Assembly: GCA_030427835.1 (NCBI GenBank)
Contig: JAUICN010000001.1
Coordinates: 269,929-333,928, forward strand
Origin: Polyangia bacterium
Lineage (GTDB): Bacteria > Myxococcota_A > Polyangia > Polyangiales > JAUICN01
DNA: 64,000 bases
Direction: 5' to 3'
Shown: piece after piece, positions 1 to 14,927 of the stretch
How positions within the stretch are numbered: position 1 is the stretch's first letter
Layout of the letters: each line of letters starts with the position of its first letter
The notes under the pieces: generated by a model
The model's database searches: none
What the model saw: the letters and a program-made list of their open reading frames with translations, nothing else
What the model was told of the DNA's origin: nothing
Position numbers and translations under genes: made by a program

Positions 1-325
1 GGTCGTCGTCGGACAGCCCCAGCAGGTACGCGGTGTCGTTGACCGAGTTGCCCTGGCACGAGAGGAACATGAAGGGCGAGAAGCCGGTCGGGCCGCCACC
101 GGGACCACGCTGAACGCAGCCGCGAATCGAGGCGCCCTTCGCCATCGGGGCGAAGTCGACGAGGTTGCAGAACAGGCCCACGGCTCCCTGGACTGCCGCG
201 AGCGAGTTGAAGGCGAACAGGAAGCTCCCGCCGCCCGGTGGCCGCGCGATGCCGGCTGTCACGCCCCGGTCCACCGTGGCGATGTCGAGTCCGTCGTTGA
301 GATAGGTCCAGTCTGCTTCGGCCAT
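1..325 (-). CDS. Phage structural protein, distal tail region (partial)
   Basis: The C-terminus lies beyond the left edge; about 108 residues are visible. The start is an ATG preceded by GAGGAGC. The visible part is rich in Gly, Phe and Asn and has no motif I recognise. It is the last visible gene of the baseplate operon, after baseplate J and a repeat-containing protein. That position suits a tail fibre, receptor-binding or other distal tail component. This is inferred from position only. Confidence 0.6.
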   Translation of the reverse strand, partial: MAEADWTYLNDGLDIATVDRGVTAGIARPPGGGSFLFAFNSLAAVQGAVGLFCNLVDFAPMAKGASIRGCVQRGPGGGPTGFSPFMFLSCQGNSVNDTAYLLGLSDDD

Positions 326-334
326 GGTTGCTCC

Positions 335-883
335 TCAGATCGTCGTCGCCGGTGTCCAGGCGTTCTCGAAGTCCTCGTCCGCGTCGCCCCCACCGTCGAA
401 GAGGGCCGCTTGCGAGGTGACCGAGGCCCACAGCCAGGCGAAGGCTTGGTTGTTGCGCCAGGCATCCTCGAAGTCCTCGCGAGGCTCGCCGTCGAAGATG
501 CCGGTGGTGGCCGTGATCGCGCTCCAGTCGAGCGCATACGGGACGTTGCTCCAGCCGTCCTCCATGTCCTCGACGGCGCCGCCGCCAAAGGGCGCGGTGA
601 TGACCTGACCCGACGGCAGCTCGGTGAGGTAGAGGTCGTTGCTCCACGCCTCCTCGAAGTCTTCACGCCCCTCGGCGAGCGGGTCGAAGAGCGCGAGCGC
701 GAGGCTGCCGGGTGCAAACTCGGTGAGCAGCTCGAACCAGCGCTCGAAGCCCTCCCACGCCTCTTCCGGCACAGGCCCGAAGCCGGCGATGCGCTGGGCG
801 GCGACCGAGGTCGTGAGCGTCCAGTGCTCGGCGAGGCCCGGCTGGGCGCCGGCATCTTCGAAGCTCGGGTTGAGGATGCCCAT
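335..883 (-). CDS. Distal tail protein with internal EDFExxW repeats
   Basis: A 182-residue protein of unknown function, directly downstream of baseplate J (TGATG overlap). The sequence carries a short acidic-aromatic motif about five times: EGFERW near residue 44, EDFEEAW near 73, EDMEDGW near 105, EDFEDAW near 135 and EDFENAW near the C-terminus. The units are roughly 30 residues apart. Such repeats suggest a repetitive fold or a docking motif. The position suggests a role in the distal baseplate or fibre attachment. I do not recognise the family. Confidence 0.7.
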   Translation of the reverse strand: MGILNPSFEDAGAQPGLAEHWTLTTSVAAQRIAGFGPVPEEAWEGFERWFELLTEFAPGSLALALFDPLAEGREDFEEAWSNDLYLTELPSGQVITAPFGGGAVEDMEDGWSNVPYALDWSAITATTGIFDGEPREDFEDAWRNNQAFAWLWASVTSQAALFDGGGDADEDFENAWTPATTI

Positions 884-2394
884 CAGAGCAGCCCTCCCGT
901 GTCGCCGTCGATCAGCGTCACCGTGCCGAGCACCGGGAACTCCTTGATGCCGAGGCGGATGTCGGCCGGCAGCGAGTTGAGCTTCAGGTCGCCTTGCCGG
1001 TCGCCGATCTTGCGAACGCCGTCGGTGTCACGGATGACGTTGAAGACGTCCGACCAGGCGATCTCGCCGACCGGGTTGCCGTCGGCGTCCTTGATGTTGA
1101 AGCCGAAGTCGACGAGTGGGTTCGGCGTGCCGTCGAGCTCGCTCACGCGGAACATCGCCGCGAGGTTCTGCTTCACCCGCTCGCGGACCGTCGCTTTGGC
1201 CGCGCCCTGGCGCAGGTAGATGCGGGCCTCGACATTGACGGTGCGGTACACCGGGTTCTGCACCGAGGCCTGGAAGGTCAGCGTGCTCGGGTAGACCACG
1301 GTCACTTGCTCGAGCACCGCTTGCTTCAGCGCTGCGGTCGGCAGCCCGCCACCCTGCGGGATGACGTAGAGCACGCCGCTGTTCTCGGCGACGGTCGAGT
1401 CCTCGTTGGAGGTGAGCATCAGGGCACGTGCAACACCGGGCACCCGCCGTGCATTCACCTCGAAGTCCTCGCGCGTGACGGTGCGGGTCAGCGTGCGGAG
1501 GCTCTCCGGGGCGAGAAGCTTGGCCGAGGCAACGCTCTGCCGGTCCGAACCTCCCGAGGCAGGCTCGGGATTGGTGACCGCGACCTGCACCGGGCGACCA
1601 TGGGCGTCGTTGAACACGCCTTCGATGACCACGAGGCTGCCGGCCTCGACGTTGCCGCCGGCACCACCGCCGGTCTTGTAGGTCGCGCTGATCGTTCCCG
1701 AAGGCGGCGCGCCGCTGGTGCCGTTGCCGAAGCGCACCGTCGCGCGGTCGTTCTGGTCGACGAGCACGAGGAAGTGGCGGTCGTTGGGCCCCGACCCGAG
1801 CAGGCTCTCCTCCTCGACGTAGGTGCCGTTCGCTGCTGAGACGGCCGCCGAACCATCGAGGTACGGCGTGCGGTCCAGAATGATGTCGAGTCCCGCGAGC
1901 CCCCGGGCGTCGAAGAGCTGGGAGTGGGTCTGGGAGTTCTCGACCACGCCCACGGCCGACGGCGGATCGGCGCCCGCCGGGATCAGGACGTCAGCGAGCA
2001 GCTGGAACCGAACCGGCTCGGTCACCTCTTGGGTGCGCACGACGGTGCCGGCAGGGATGGTCACGTTCGCGGTCGGCGTTCTCGCCAGGGTGAACAGCAC
2101 CTCGGCGGTGGCGGCGCGCGCTCCATGCAGTCGGTAGCCGAGCATTCGCGCCAGGGCGATGACGTTCTTGCGCTGGGTGGCGGTGACGAGCCGGGACTCT
2201 CGGGCCTGCGCGTCGAGGTAGAAGGTCACGACGTCGCCGACGAACGCGTACATCTCCAGGAGCACGTTGCCGAAGGTGGCGACGGAGAAGTCGCTCCAGT
2301 CCGGGAACACGCTCCTGACGAGCGCGATGAGCCGCGCCCGCAAGGCATCGAAGTCCTTGTCGGTGTAATCGACGCTGGGGGGCAAGATGGCCAA
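883..2394 (-). CDS. Baseplate J-like protein
   Basis: About 503 residues. The N-terminus ([15 protein letters not shown], then a segment near [14 protein letters not shown]) and the overall plan match the baseplate J / T4 gp6-like family, which forms the wedge ring of contractile tails. I prefer a TTG start at 2394 because GGAGG ends 8 bases upstream of it. An in-frame GTG at 2409 would place that GGAGG inside the coding region. The phage promoter-like motif at 2414-2443 lies directly upstream, so this gene starts a short unit with the two distal genes. Confidence 0.9.
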   Translation of the reverse strand: MAILPPSVDYTDKDFDALRARLIALVRSVFPDWSDFSVATFGNVLLEMYAFVGDVVTFYLDAQARESRLVTATQRKNVIALARMLGYRLHGARAATAEVLFTLARTPTANVTIPAGTVVRTQEVTEPVRFQLLADVLIPAGADPPSAVGVVENSQTHSQLFDARGLAGLDIILDRTPYLDGSAAVSAANGTYVEEESLLGSGPNDRHFLVLVDQNDRATVRFGNGTSGAPPSGTISATYKTGGGAGGNVEAGSLVVIEGVFNDAHGRPVQVAVTNPEPASGGSDRQSVASAKLLAPESLRTLTRTVTREDFEVNARRVPGVARALMLTSNEDSTVAENSGVLYVIPQGGGLPTAALKQAVLEQVTVVYPSTLTFQASVQNPVYRTVNVEARIYLRQGAAKATVRERVKQNLAAMFRVSELDGTPNPLVDFGFNIKDADGNPVGEIAWSDVFNVIRDTDGVRKIGDRQGDLKLNSLPADIRLGIKEFPVLGTVTLIDGDTGGLL

Positions 2395-2413
2395 CGCGCA
2401 AACCTCCACCGAG

Positions 2414-2443
2414 GCAAAGCGCCGGCTGCGGGTGATGGGGACA
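2414..2443 (-). promoter_or_regulatory. Phage regulon motif copy 1
   Basis: On the minus strand this reads TGTCCCC, 16 bases, GCTTTGC. It begins one base beyond the stop codon of the gp25-like gene and ends 19 bases before the TTG start of baseplate J. It has the same 30-base length as six other minus-strand copies. It is probably a promoter with -35 and -10 like boxes; that role is inferred from position, orientation and fixed spacing. Confidence 0.7.
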
Positions 2444-2444
2444 G

Positions 2445-2843
2445 CTACGCAGACAGCGTCAGCGACACCTCCTCCACGCTGCCGGTGGCCGAAGAACGCC
2501 CCGATTCCCGTACCCTCACGCGCAGCTCAAGCGTGGCGTCCGAGCGCTGGACCTGGACGCTGACCAGCTCGGCTTCGGGTACCCAGCGCCGCAGCGCGTC
2601 CCGGATCTGCACGCGCGCGAGCTCGGCCAGGGCGGCGTCGCTTCGCTGGTGGCGCAGGAGCTCGAGGCCGGCACCGAAGGCCGTGCGCCAGGGCAGCTCG
2701 CCCGACGAGCGCGTCGTCGCCCCTTGGGTGAGCAGCGTCTCCAGCACCTTGCTGCGCAGGATGTCCGGACCGGAGCCGGAGGCGAAGTCGCGCTTCCTGT
2801 CGCGGCGGAACGGGATGAGGAGGTTGGTCAGCTCGTGCGACAT
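2445..2843 (-). CDS. Baseplate wedge protein, gp25/GPW-like
   Basis: About 132 residues from the ATG at 2843, which has a GGAGC ribosome site. The open frame continues 35 codons upstream, but that part looks non-coding. The segment [19 protein letters not shown] and the helical middle ([29 protein letters not shown]) followed by beta strands fit the GPW/gp25 lysozyme-like wedge family. These proteins bridge the baseplate ring to the sheath. It is the last gene of the tape-measure-to-baseplate unit and is followed at once by motif copy 1. Confidence 0.85.
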   Translation of the reverse strand: MSHELTNLLIPFRRDRKRDFASGSGPDILRSKVLETLLTQGATTRSSGELPWRTAFGAGLELLRHQRSDAALAELARVQIRDALRRWVPEAELVSVQVQRSDATLELRVRVRESGRSSATGSVEEVSLTLSA

Positions 2844-2856
2844 GGCTTGCTCCTGG

Positions 2857-3531
2857 TCATGGCACCGGCACCGCAGCGCGGGCGTTCTCGAGCAGCTCAA
2901 CGATGGCGTCGAGAGGCGGGATGACGTCATCAAGGGGACGGCCGGCAAGGTCGGAGAGGTCTGGGACCTCGGGCAGCCCGAGGATGCCGAGGAAGATGTT
3001 GATGAGGCCGATGAGCTTGCCGAGGCTCGCCAGCGCCTTGCCGACGTTGGCGGCTTCCTGGGCGACGTTGGCTTGGGCGCACTGGGCGATGGCCATCAGC
3101 CCGGCGTCCTCGAGGTTCGTGGCGCGATCGATGGTACCGAGGATCTGCTGCATCTGCTGCTGCAGGTGAAGCAACAGACTCCGCGCCTGCCGGAGCGTGT
3201 CGATGACCAGGTCGATGAGCCCGATGATGGTCAGCGGCAGCGAGAGCTGTGGGATGAGCTTGAGCAGCTTCGCAACCTTCTCGGCGAGGTCGGGCAGGCA
3301 CGCGGCGAGCACCGTCGGGTCCGGTGGCGGGCCCAGCGTGTCCGGGATGGCCTTGATGCAGTTGAAGACGGCGACGACGGTGTCGATGATGTCGAAGATC
3401 GGCACCAGCGGCGTGAGGGCGGGCTGGATCACCTCCATCAGGTTGATGCGCTCGATCTGAACGCCGCCGGGCAGCGTCAGGTTCAGCGGGTCGGGGATCT
3501 CCGGGATCTCGATGCAGATGGGTAGCGCCAA
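2857..3531 (-). CDS. Hydrophobic phage baseplate-region protein of unknown function
   Basis: 224 residues, rich in Leu, Ile and Pro, with long amphipathic or hydrophobic helices (around residues 55-75, 90-125 and 165-190) and a Pro-rich N-terminus. No signal peptide or enzymatic motif was seen. It lies between the spike and gp25 genes with short spacers, so it is probably expressed as a structural or assembly component. I do not recognise the family; a membrane role is possible but not supported by clean transmembrane segments. Confidence 0.65.
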   Translation of the reverse strand: MALPICIEIPEIPDPLNLTLPGGVQIERINLMEVIQPALTPLVPIFDIIDTVVAVFNCIKAIPDTLGPPPDPTVLAACLPDLAEKVAKLLKLIPQLSLPLTIIGLIDLVIDTLRQARSLLLHLQQQMQQILGTIDRATNLEDAGLMAIAQCAQANVAQEAANVGKALASLGKLIGLINIFLGILGLPEVPDLSDLAGRPLDDVIPPLDAIVELLENARAAVPVP

Positions 3532-3543
3532 GGTCGTTCTCCC

Positions 3544-4122
3544 TCAGATCGGATCCGGAATGGGACGCACCGCCCGCCCGGCGATGGTCACGGTGGTGGC
3601 TTCGAGGCTGATGGCACCGACTGCGCGAATGGTGATCGCGGTCGTGCCCGCCAGCGTGATGGTGTTCTCCTCCGCGTCGAAGAGGAGGTGGTCGCCCGTC
3701 TTGCGGTTGGTGAGCTTGAGCTTGCGACTTTCCTTCGACTCGTCGAGCTCGATGCGGAACGTGGGCGTGGCGATGACGCGGTTGTCGGGCGGGTCCTTCT
3801 GCGCTTCTTCGGGGACCTCGCTCTCGCCGTTTGGTTTCCCCCACTGGGCGCTGAGGTAGTACGGAGCGTCGACATCGCCCTGGTTGAAGAAGACCGCCAC
3901 CTCGGCGCCTTCCTCGGGTACCGCGAAGAAGCCGTGGTCCTTCATGCCGCCGCCCGAGGTGCCGAGCGGCCAGGCCCAGGCGCTGAACGGCTCGAGCACA
4001 CCGGGGACACAGACCCGCACGCGCCCGAGCCCCTCCGGGTCTTTTCGATCGGCGACGTAGCCGACGTACATGCCCAAGAGGCGCGAGTCGTGGGTGCCGA
4101 TGTCGTCGTCGAAGCTGCTCAT
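3544..4122 (-). CDS. Baseplate assembly protein V / gp5-like spike
   Basis: 192 residues. The N-terminal half carries the OB-fold signature of gpV/VgrG/gp5 proteins: [20 protein letters not shown], then WAWPL and a [16 protein letters not shown] segment. The C-terminal half is a run of short beta repeats ([21 protein letters not shown]) typical of a trimeric spike. It would form the puncturing tip on the hub. The gene overlaps the hub gene upstream by four bases. Confidence 0.88.
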   Translation of the reverse strand: MSSFDDDIGTHDSRLLGMYVGYVADRKDPEGLGRVRVCVPGVLEPFSAWAWPLGTSGGGMKDHGFFAVPEEGAEVAVFFNQGDVDAPYYLSAQWGKPNGESEVPEEAQKDPPDNRVIATPTFRIELDESKESRKLKLTNRKTGDHLLFDAEENTITLAGTTAITIRAVGAISLEATTVTIAGRAVRPIPDPI

Positions 4123-5387
4123 CGCGCGGCCTCCGGATCTCCTGCGCCCAGGGGCCTGCCGTCGCGGCGGTACTCGATGCGGGTGCTACCGCTCTCGGGG
4201 TCGACCACCTCGACCTGGGTCATCTCGCTGTCGTTGCGAGGCTGGGACGTGTTGCGCGAGCCGCCTTGCTGACGATGCGACTGCGCGACCGCGCGAGCGC
4301 GCCGTCCGGTTCCGTCTCGGGTCAGCTTGAGCTCGCAGACGTAGCCCGACGCCGAGATGACGTGCTTGGCCTCCTGCACGTAGTACTTGCCGGACAAGAG
4401 CCCCGAGATGCCGCGCACCTCGACGATGCTCTTGGCGTGCAGCGTCGGGTCGCCGACCACCTGGATCGAGAGCTTCACCGTCGCCCGCTCGGCCCGCCGA
4501 AAGCGAGCCTGGGACTCACGCTGGGCACGGGCTTCGGTGGTCACCGACGTTGGGTGAACGGTGGCCGTCGCGTTGCGGCTCTCGAGCGAGGTCGATCCGG
4601 TCTCCGGATCCACCACCTCGACGACCTCGCTGATGGTGGTGCGGTCCGCAGTGCCAGCGGTCGCCGAAGCCTCGACGGTCGAGCGCTGCAGCGGATCACG
4701 GCCACGGACCGTGACGCGCCCGGCTCGGCGCACCAGGTCCGACTCGACGTTGACGCTGAGCAGATCACCCCGCCCCGGGTCGGCGTACCAGGTGAAGACG
4801 TGCGCGGGCGCAGCATCCTGTCGTCGCTCGTGGAAGTGGAAGCCGCCGTCGTCGACGTAGAACTCGAACTCCTCGCGGGCGGCGAGCCGCCGAAGAAAGC
4901 GGGCGTCGGTCTCGGCGGTCTGGCTGATGACGTCGAGGGCTTCTTCGGTGTCGTCGACGTCGACGAATTGGCCTTCGTAGCCGTGCTCCTCGGCGAGCTC
5001 ACGAGCGACCTCGGCGCGGGTGACGTTCTCCCAGTTCCGCGTCTTGCTCTCGCGGTTCATCAGGGCCGACAGCGCCTGGCCCTCCACGGTGAGCGTAGAG
5101 AAGCCCTTGAGCTTCTTGATAACGACCCGCCGCGGGACCGACATGTTGCCGGGATAGCCCCAGGAGACCTCGAGGACTGCGCCGCCCATGAGGTCCTCGC
5201 GGTCGAAGAGCCCGAGGTCGAAGTTGTCGAGCTGCAGGGAGACCTTGTCCGCCTTGCGCTCGGCGTCCTCGAAGGTGAAGCCGATGAGGCGGCTGCCGAG
5301 GTCGAGCGGTTCCCCGCTGCCGGCCTTCTCGTCCGGAAGCAGCGTGATGCGCACGCCCGGAGCGCTGCGGTCGATCACCGGGTTCAC
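4119..5387 (-). CDS. Baseplate hub protein, late control D-like
   Basis: About 422 residues from a GTG start at 5387, which has AGGAGG seven bases upstream and overlaps the previous stop in a GTGA arrangement. The open frame runs further upstream but has no ribosome site there. The protein resembles gpD/gp27 hub proteins, with a segment near [17 protein letters not shown], a hub core with [17 protein letters not shown], and a long C-terminal beta region. It anchors the spike and the tube. A segment near [12 protein letters not shown] recurs close to the C-terminus as [12 protein letters not shown], a short internal repeat. Confidence 0.85.
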   Translation of the reverse strand: MNPVIDRSAPGVRITLLPDEKAGSGEPLDLGSRLIGFTFEDAERKADKVSLQLDNFDLGLFDREDLMGGAVLEVSWGYPGNMSVPRRVVIKKLKGFSTLTVEGQALSALMNRESKTRNWENVTRAEVARELAEEHGYEGQFVDVDDTEEALDVISQTAETDARFLRRLAAREEFEFYVDDGGFHFHERRQDAAPAHVFTWYADPGRGDLLSVNVESDLVRRAGRVTVRGRDPLQRSTVEASATAGTADRTTISEVVEVVDPETGSTSLESRNATATVHPTSVTTEARAQRESQARFRRAERATVKLSIQVVGDPTLHAKSIVEVRGISGLLSGKYYVQEAKHVISASGYVCELKLTRDGTGRRARAVAQSHRQQGGSRNTSQPRNDSEMTQVEVVDPESGSTRIEYRRDGRPLGAGDPEAAR

Positions 5388-5728
5388 GATGCGGCCTCCT
5401 TGCGCCCGGCCTCGCCGAGGATGACGTCGGTGAGCACGCGCAGGCTCGGGATGAACAGCCGCCGGCCGGACTCGACCACGAGGGTCGGGTCCACGATGGG
5501 ATCCGGCTGGAAGTCGGCGATGGCCCACCAGTAGCCGCACGCCCGTGGCAGCGGCGCGAAGTAGCGGCCCGCCAAGTCCCAGAGCGTGTCGCCCTGCACG
5601 ACCAGGTGGGTGCGGTTGTCGGCGTGGGCGCGATAGCGGTACGGCTCGCGGTCGGTGAGAGCCAAGAGGCCGTCCTCGTCGCGAACGCCGAGGGCGAAGC
5701 CGTAGCGAGAGCCTACGCGCGGCGGCAC
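5384..5728 (-). CDS. LysM-containing tail protein (gpX/gp53-like)
   Basis: 114 residues with a clear LysM-type core, [18 protein letters not shown], followed by [15 protein letters not shown] and GRRLFIPS. Small LysM tail proteins of this kind (P2 gpX, T4 gp53) join the tube tip to the baseplate. It is translationally coupled to the hub gene by a four-base overlap. Confidence 0.85.
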   Translation of the reverse strand: MPPRVGSRYGFALGVRDEDGLLALTDREPYRYRAHADNRTHLVVQGDTLWDLAGRYFAPLPRACGYWWAIADFQPDPIVDPTLVVESGRRLFIPSLRVLTDVILGEAGRKEAAS

Positions 5729-5729
5729 G

Positions 5730-6239
5730 CTACACCTCCTCCCGCAGCTCTTCGGAGGTCACGCGCACGTCGAGGATTTCCTCGAAGGTCACCGTCCCGG
5801 CGTACACCAGCACCCGTCCGTCGATGGCGACCTGCCGGTACTGAAACTCCACGTCGGTCACGACCGTCTCGACGGTGATCACCTCGGGCCAGATGAAGAG
5901 CGTGCGAGGCGGCGCCGTGTCCACCACCCCCTCGGTCCCCGAAGGTGGCACCGTCAGCGCCCGAATGAACGAGCGGAACTCCATGATGTCCGGCTCGCCC
6001 GGCTGCTCGGTGGCGAAGAAGCGATCGAGGTAGAACTCCACGCCGGCGAGCGAGCGGTTGGCCGTGGACTGGAACTGCAGCACCTGGTGGGAGAGCCCAG
6101 GCACCGCGAGCCGGCTCCAGTTGACCTGGACCTTCTCGGTGAGCTGCGTTGGGTTGAACAGGCACTCCATGGACTCGCCGCTCGTGACGTTCACGAGGAC
6201 GCAGCGTGGAGGGCGGACCATGGCGAGCTCGATCGGCAT
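5730..6239 (-). CDS. Contractile injection system tube-type tail protein
   Basis: 169 residues. The segment [16 protein letters not shown] and the following [20 protein letters not shown] match the CIS tube-protein N-terminal family found in contractile tails and extracellular injection systems, where it caps the inner tube at the baseplate. Its place between the tape measure and the LysM protein is standard. Function is from the family; a specific partner is inferred from order. Confidence 0.82.
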   Translation of the reverse strand: MPIELAMVRPPRCVLVNVTSGESMECLFNPTQLTEKVQVNWSRLAVPGLSHQVLQFQSTANRSLAGVEFYLDRFFATEQPGEPDIMEFRSFIRALTVPPSGTEGVVDTAPPRTLFIWPEVITVETVVTDVEFQYRQVAIDGRVLVYAGTVTFEEILDVRVTSEELREEV

Positions 6240-6247
6240 CCGTCACC

Positions 6248-9061
<2,814 letters not shown>

Positions 9062-9064
9062 GGC

Positions 9065-9259
9065 CTACGACCTCCGCTTTCCGGCCTTCTCGATCTCCTT
9101 GGCTTCGCGCGAGCGCTGATGACCGATGCGTTCGAGAAACCAGTCGCGGTCGGCGGTGGTCATGGCAAGCACCTCCGACAGACTCGCGCCGAGGCCCGAG
9201 CCTCCGTGCTGTCGCCAGCACATCTGGAAGATGCCCTCGCGCCAGCCATCGAGGTCTAC
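9065..9259 (-). CDS. Small tail assembly ORF, probably reached by -1 frameshift
   Basis: A frame encoding about 64 residues, [15 protein letters not shown] onward, ending with the basic helix [14 protein letters not shown]. It is open directly across the stop codon of the upstream T4-baseplate-type gene but has no good start there. The nearest in-frame ATG is at 9223, and the only upstream ATG (9373) would encode improbable sequence. At the junction the upstream frame reads CAG GGG TAG; slipping one base back on GGGG would read on into this ORF. Tailed phages often make a tail chaperone fusion this way just before the tape measure. Independent initiation at 9223 remains possible. Confidence 0.6.
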   Translation of the reverse strand, partial: VDLDGWREGIFQMCWRQHGGSGLGASLSEVLAMTTADRDWFLERIGHQRSREAKEIEKAGKRRS

Positions 9260-10029
9260 CCCTGGAAAGAGCTCGTGCGGCCCCGGCGACGCGCCGCCCT
9301 CTCCTTGCCGGGCATGAAGAAGGTCCGATCGAAAGGGAGGTCGACCTCCTGGGTGGCGAAGCACTCCGGGCACTCGATCTCGATGCCGGTGTCGACGCCG
9401 CAGTCGACCCGGTCGAACTCGTCGACGAGGAAGTCGGCGTCGCGCAGGCTCAGGTCCTCGATGAACTTCTTCTTGTCGCGCGCCTCGACGCCTTCGACCT
9501 CGAGTACCCGGAAGGCGAGCATCGCGGACAAGAGCTGGTCGCCCGCGTTGCGCCGGAGCTGCGGGAGCTTGCGTTCATCGGCGCCGGTCAGGAGCCGGAA
9601 CCAGACCCGCTTGCCCGCGTCGGGCAGCGTGGTCTCGAAGCGGTTCCCAGCGAGCAGCGCAGCCCGGCTGTCCTCCGACAGCACTCGGCACGGCAGCTCG
9701 GCGAGGTCCAGCTCCCACTCGATACGCGCACGGCAGGCCTCGCTCTGACAGTTGACCGCGAAGGCGTAGGTCGGGCCGTAGGTGAGCGCGCGGATCTGCA
9801 GCAGCGCGAAGAACCGATCGCCCTGGAGCACCACGCCCCAGTCGATGGGCTTCTCGCCGAAGTCATAGGGCCCGGCGTCGAGCGTCTCCTCCCAGCAGGC
9901 CGCGAGCAGCTCGTCCACCTGACCGCCAGACTTCGCGAGCCGACGATCGGCAAGGACCCGCTCCTCGCGAACCTTCATGCCGCGGATTCGGCCACTGAGC
10001 CCCGACGGGCAGGTGATGATCTCGGACAT
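9256..10029 (-). CDS. T4-type baseplate/tail assembly protein
   Basis: 257 residues from an ATG with AGGAGG upstream. The N-terminus [19 protein letters not shown] and the internal pairs Cys-x4-Cys (NCQSEAC) and Cys-x2-Cys (ECPEC) resemble the T4 baseplate protein family found before tape-measure genes in contractile-tail phages. The cysteines may bind a metal. The gene starts a transcription unit: motif copy 2 lies upstream, right after the inserted plus-strand gene. It is followed by the -1 frame ORF. Confidence 0.78.
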   Translation of the reverse strand: MSEIITCPSGLSGRIRGMKVREERVLADRRLAKSGGQVDELLAACWEETLDAGPYDFGEKPIDWGVVLQGDRFFALLQIRALTYGPTYAFAVNCQSEACRARIEWELDLAELPCRVLSEDSRAALLAGNRFETTLPDAGKRVWFRLLTGADERKLPQLRRNAGDQLLSAMLAFRVLEVEGVEARDKKKFIEDLSLRDADFLVDEFDRVDCGVDTGIEIECPECFATQEVDLPFDRTFFMPGKERAARRRGRTSSFQG

Positions 10030-10065
10030 CGGCGCGCACCTCCTGGAGATGGGTCTCCCAGGGAG

Positions 10066-10095
10066 GCAAAGCGCCGGGCGTCAGGGGTGGGGACA
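10066..10095 (-). promoter_or_regulatory. Phage regulon motif copy 2
   Basis: Minus strand: TGTCCCC, 16 bases, GCTTTGC, ending 36 bases before the ATG at 10029. A short imperfect hairpin (CTGGGAGA / TCTCCAG) lies between the motif and the ribosome site. This copy would restart transcription of the tape-measure and baseplate genes downstream of the inserted plus-strand gene. Confidence 0.7.
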
Positions 10096-10129
10096 GCACT
10101 GCGACCCACGGTCTTGCTGGATGTGCGGG

Positions 10130-10135
10130 TACAAT
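10130..10135 (+). promoter_or_regulatory. Possible -10 box for the inserted gene
   Basis: TACAAT lies 18 bases before the ATG at 10154. No convincing -35 hexamer is present at the usual distance; TTGCTG is only 10 bases upstream. This is a weak promoter call based on the -10 match alone. Confidence 0.3.
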
Positions 10136-10153
10136 CGCCGCTAGAACGAGGTC

Positions 10154-10975
10154 ATGGGCACCGCGAACAAATCACCGGTCGAAGTGCACAGGGAAGGCCT
10201 CCTCCTTGAAGGGGCGCTCGCGTCGGACGCACTTGGCCACGGATTGACTGCGCTGAGATCCTACGACTTTGCCGACAAGGGCCGCTTCTTCAGCGGGATG
10301 TTCACGCTCACCATCGGCTTGGAACGCGTACTCAAGCTGATCTTTCTCATCAGCACGGCGGAGGACAACGGGCGCTTTCCCACCAACAAGGAGCTGAAGG
10401 ACGTCGGTCACGACATCGAATCCCTCGTTGCTCTCGCACGTTCGACGAACGAGGCCAAGTCACTCGGGGTAGACACGGCCAAGATCGATGATGCGCTGTG
10501 CACGGCTATCATCGAACTCCTCTCATGGTTCGCGAGGTACGCTCGCTACTACAACCTCGACTCGATGACTGGATCTCTTGGCTCGGGCGATGAGGAGCCA
10601 CTTGCTGCCTGGGATCGGGTGGTCGGCACGGAAGTAGTAAGACGCCACCATCGACGGACCAAACGACATAGAGATGCGGTTGCATTCGGCGATGCGCTCG
10701 CGGGGGTGCCTGGCATTGTGGTTTCGCACGTACTCGAAGACGGGACCCATGCCACAGACACCGGCGCTCTGACCGCGGCCGCCGTCACAATTGAGACCAA
10801 GCAGAAGTACTCGGTCTACTACGTCCTCTGCATTGTCGAGTTCTGTGTCGAGGTGCTTGAGGCGCTCGATCGCAGGCAGAATCCGCCAATCTACGTGAGC
10901 GAGTACTTTCGAATATTCAACACTCTGGATCGCGCGGCAGTGCTTCGCCGGAAGAGATGGAATCCATTGCCGTGA
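10154..10975 (+). CDS. Plus-strand cargo gene within the tail region, unknown function
   Basis: 273 residues, oriented against the tail genes and with visibly lower GC than them. The N-terminal half has a helical pattern ([24 protein letters not shown], then [18 protein letters not shown]). I associate this loosely with uncharacterised helical proteins of defence or stress loci, but I cannot name the family. A basic [12 protein letters not shown] cluster sits near residue 165. It lies exactly at the boundary of two phage transcription units, as expected for a moron. A role in superinfection exclusion or defence is inference. Confidence 0.7.
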   Translation: MGTANKSPVEVHREGLLLEGALASDALGHGLTALRSYDFADKGRFFSGMFTLTIGLERVLKLIFLISTAEDNGRFPTNKELKDVGHDIESLVALARSTNEAKSLGVDTAKIDDALCTAIIELLSWFARYARYYNLDSMTGSLGSGDEEPLAAWDRVVGTEVVRRHHRRTKRHRDAVAFGDALAGVPGIVVSHVLEDGTHATDTGALTAAAVTIETKQKYSVYYVLCIVEFCVEVLEALDRRQNPPIYVSEYFRIFNTLDRAAVLRRKRWNPLP

Positions 10976-10984
10976 GGTTGTCGA

Positions 10985-11446
10985 CTACTGCACCAGCTCG
11001 AAGAAGTCGTACGTGAGCGTGACCGACTCGATGACGTTCTCGTCGGCCTCGTTGTCCCAGTCGCCGGCGACGAACTTCACGGGCCAGGCGCGGGAGAGCG
11101 ACCAGCGTCGCAGGGTGGTGCCGTCGCGGTCCTGCTGCACGATGTCGAGGTTGCGCTTGTAGAAGACGTCGTTGAGGCCGAGGCCGCTCGAGGTGATCGC
11201 GACGTCCTGGAACCAGTCGAAGAGGTCGCGGTCCTGGGTGGCGCCGCGTTCGAGGGTGACGTCGGCGAAGGTCAGGCGGCCCGGGCTCTTGTTGGGGATG
11301 AGGGAGCCGCCCTCGAAGTACTGCACGTTGGCGACCTCGACCGAGAGCTCGCTGCACTTCTGAAAGCCGGCGTGGCCGATGTCGTCGATCTCGACGATGA
11401 ACTTGAACTTCTTGTGGAAGCTGCGGGGATTGCCGATGACCGCCAT
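10985..11446 (-). CDS. Tail tube protein (gp19-like)
   Basis: 153 residues with the typical start [30 protein letters not shown] and the later [14 protein letters not shown] and LTLERG-type tube motifs. It ends with [11 protein letters not shown]. This family polymerises into the inner tube of contractile tails and injection systems. It follows the sheath gene directly, as usual. Confidence 0.92.
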   Translation of the reverse strand: MAVIGNPRSFHKKFKFIVEIDDIGHAGFQKCSELSVEVANVQYFEGGSLIPNKSPGRLTFADVTLERGATQDRDLFDWFQDVAITSSGLGLNDVFYKRNLDIVQQDRDGTTLRRWSLSRAWPVKFVAGDWDNEADENVIESVTLTYDFFELVQ

Positions 11447-11460
11447 GGTGTCCTCCTACG

Positions 11461-13683
<2,223 letters not shown>

Positions 13684-13686
13684 GGT

Positions 13687-14016
13687 CTACCTCGATCCCT
13701 TTCGTGGTCTGGTCCGGCGGCTCTCGACGGAGGAACGCTCGGTCTTGCTGATGCGCGGCTTGGGCTTGGGCGCGATGCGCTCGACGCCCAGCTCGCCGGA
13801 GGCCACGGCACGGATGACGTCACCGAGCTTGAGCACGGCCTCGGGAAGCTCCGGGCTGCGGGCACCGGTGGCGAGGGTTAGCGACTGCGCCACGCGCCTT
13901 CCCGAACGCCTGTCGACGACGGTGCAGCCGCAGCTCCCCAGCGCTTCGCAGTAGGTGGCGTGCGCAAGGGTGAAGACCTTCATGCGCCGAGCGCGGTTGA
14001 TGAGAATCACGGTCAC
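13687..14016 (-). CDS. Small phage protein upstream of sheath, unknown
   Basis: 109 residues, overlapping the preceding gene by four bases. The N-terminal half includes [21 protein letters not shown], with three cysteines; the C-terminus is very basic ([10 protein letters not shown]). It lies between a completion protein and the sheath, so an assembly role is likely. I do not recognise a family. Confidence 0.65.
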   Translation of the reverse strand: MTVILINRARRMKVFTLAHATYCEALGSCGCTVVDRRSGRRVAQSLTLATGARSPELPEAVLKLGDVIRAVASGELGVERIAPKPKPRISKTERSSVESRRTRPRKGSR

Positions 14017-14927
14017 GGTCCACCTCCCGCGAGGGCCGGCGCGATGGGTTCGGTCTCGAGCTCGGCCGTGTCCACGGCCTTGCCGAGATCGAGCGGGAGC
14101 CCCTCGTCGATGTCGAAGCCGCGCACGACGAAGCCGCAGGTGAAAGCACGCACGTCGTCGGGTCCGTCGAGGCGCGTGCGGTACTCGCCCTGCGGATCCA
14201 TCTCCCAGCGAACGCTGCCCTTGGCTGCGTCGTCCGGGTCGCGGAGCAGCTCGAGCCAGCGCGTACGATTGAGGAAGGTCGCGACGGCGGCCATCAGGTT
14301 GAGCAGCTCCACCGTGCGGTTCGACGCGCCGGTGATGGTGAACTCGAGGTCCACCGTGAACGGCGGGCGCCGGCGTAGAAGCTCGGGGCCCGCGCTTCCA
14401 GCCACCGCACCCTCGTGGGGCACGTTGCTGGAGAAGAAGCGGTTCTCGTCGATGCGGGGACCGGAGAGCACCACCGCAGGGAGATGCGCGAGCGCGATGA
14501 CGTTCACTCCGTCGATGACGGTATCGTCGTAGTCGACCGAGACGGAGATGCTGGTGGCGTCCAGCACCTCGCGCTTGAGTCGCCGGAGCAGCTCCCGCAC
14601 GATGCGGGTGAGGTTCGACTCCTCGGCGATGCGCGCCCGCAGGAACCGGTACGCTGCAGCGATTGTCGCCTCCTCGCCGGGCACGGGCACGCCACCCGCG
14701 TCGAGGTTGCGGACGGTGACGTCGACGCTCCCGTCTGCATGGGCTGGCGTGCGGACGTCGGCAATACCGACCCCGGCTTCATCCCGCAGCGACTCGACCG
14801 TGGCCAGCACGCCGTCGAAGAGCACCTCGACGGCTGCGGCGAAGTCAGTCCCCGTGACGCGCACGAGGTCGCCGCCGGCAGCCGGACCGGCGCTGGGAGT
14901 CACGGAGGTGATCGTCGGAACGGCCAT
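14013..14927 (-). CDS. IPT/TIG-domain tail completion-like protein
   Basis: About 304 residues. Residues 3-85 look like an IPT/TIG Ig-like domain ([24 protein letters not shown]). The remainder has [17 protein letters not shown], then an alpha/beta region that resembles tail-terminator or completion proteins in spacing and place. I prefer the ATG at 14927 because AGG-rich sequence lies six bases upstream; a GTG three bases earlier overlaps the previous stop. The surface Ig domain may aid attachment, which is inference. Confidence 0.7.
   Translation of the reverse strand: MAVPTITSVTPSAGPAAGGDLVRVTGTDFAAAVEVLFDGVLATVESLRDEAGVGIADVRTPAHADGSVDVTVRNLDAGGVPVPGEEATIAAAYRFLRARIAEESNLTRIVRELLRRLKREVLDATSISVSVDYDDTVIDGVNVIALAHLPAVVLSGPRIDENRFFSSNVPHEGAVAGSAGPELLRRRPPFTVDLEFTITGASNRTVELLNLMAAVATFLNRTRWLELLRDPDDAAKGSVRWEMDPQGEYRTRLDGPDDVRAFTCGFVVRGFDIDEGLPLDLGKAVDTAELETEPIAPALAGGGP

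Noticed and set aside
2844-2948. N-terminal extension of the gp25-like protein
   Set aside because: The extra 35 codons are Ser/Arg/Cys-rich and unlike the family, and a good ribosome site precedes the internal ATG at 2843.
5388-5540. Longer start for the hub protein
   Set aside because: The extension lies fully within the LysM gene and has no ribosome site; GTG at 5387 has AGGAGG and the usual overlap.
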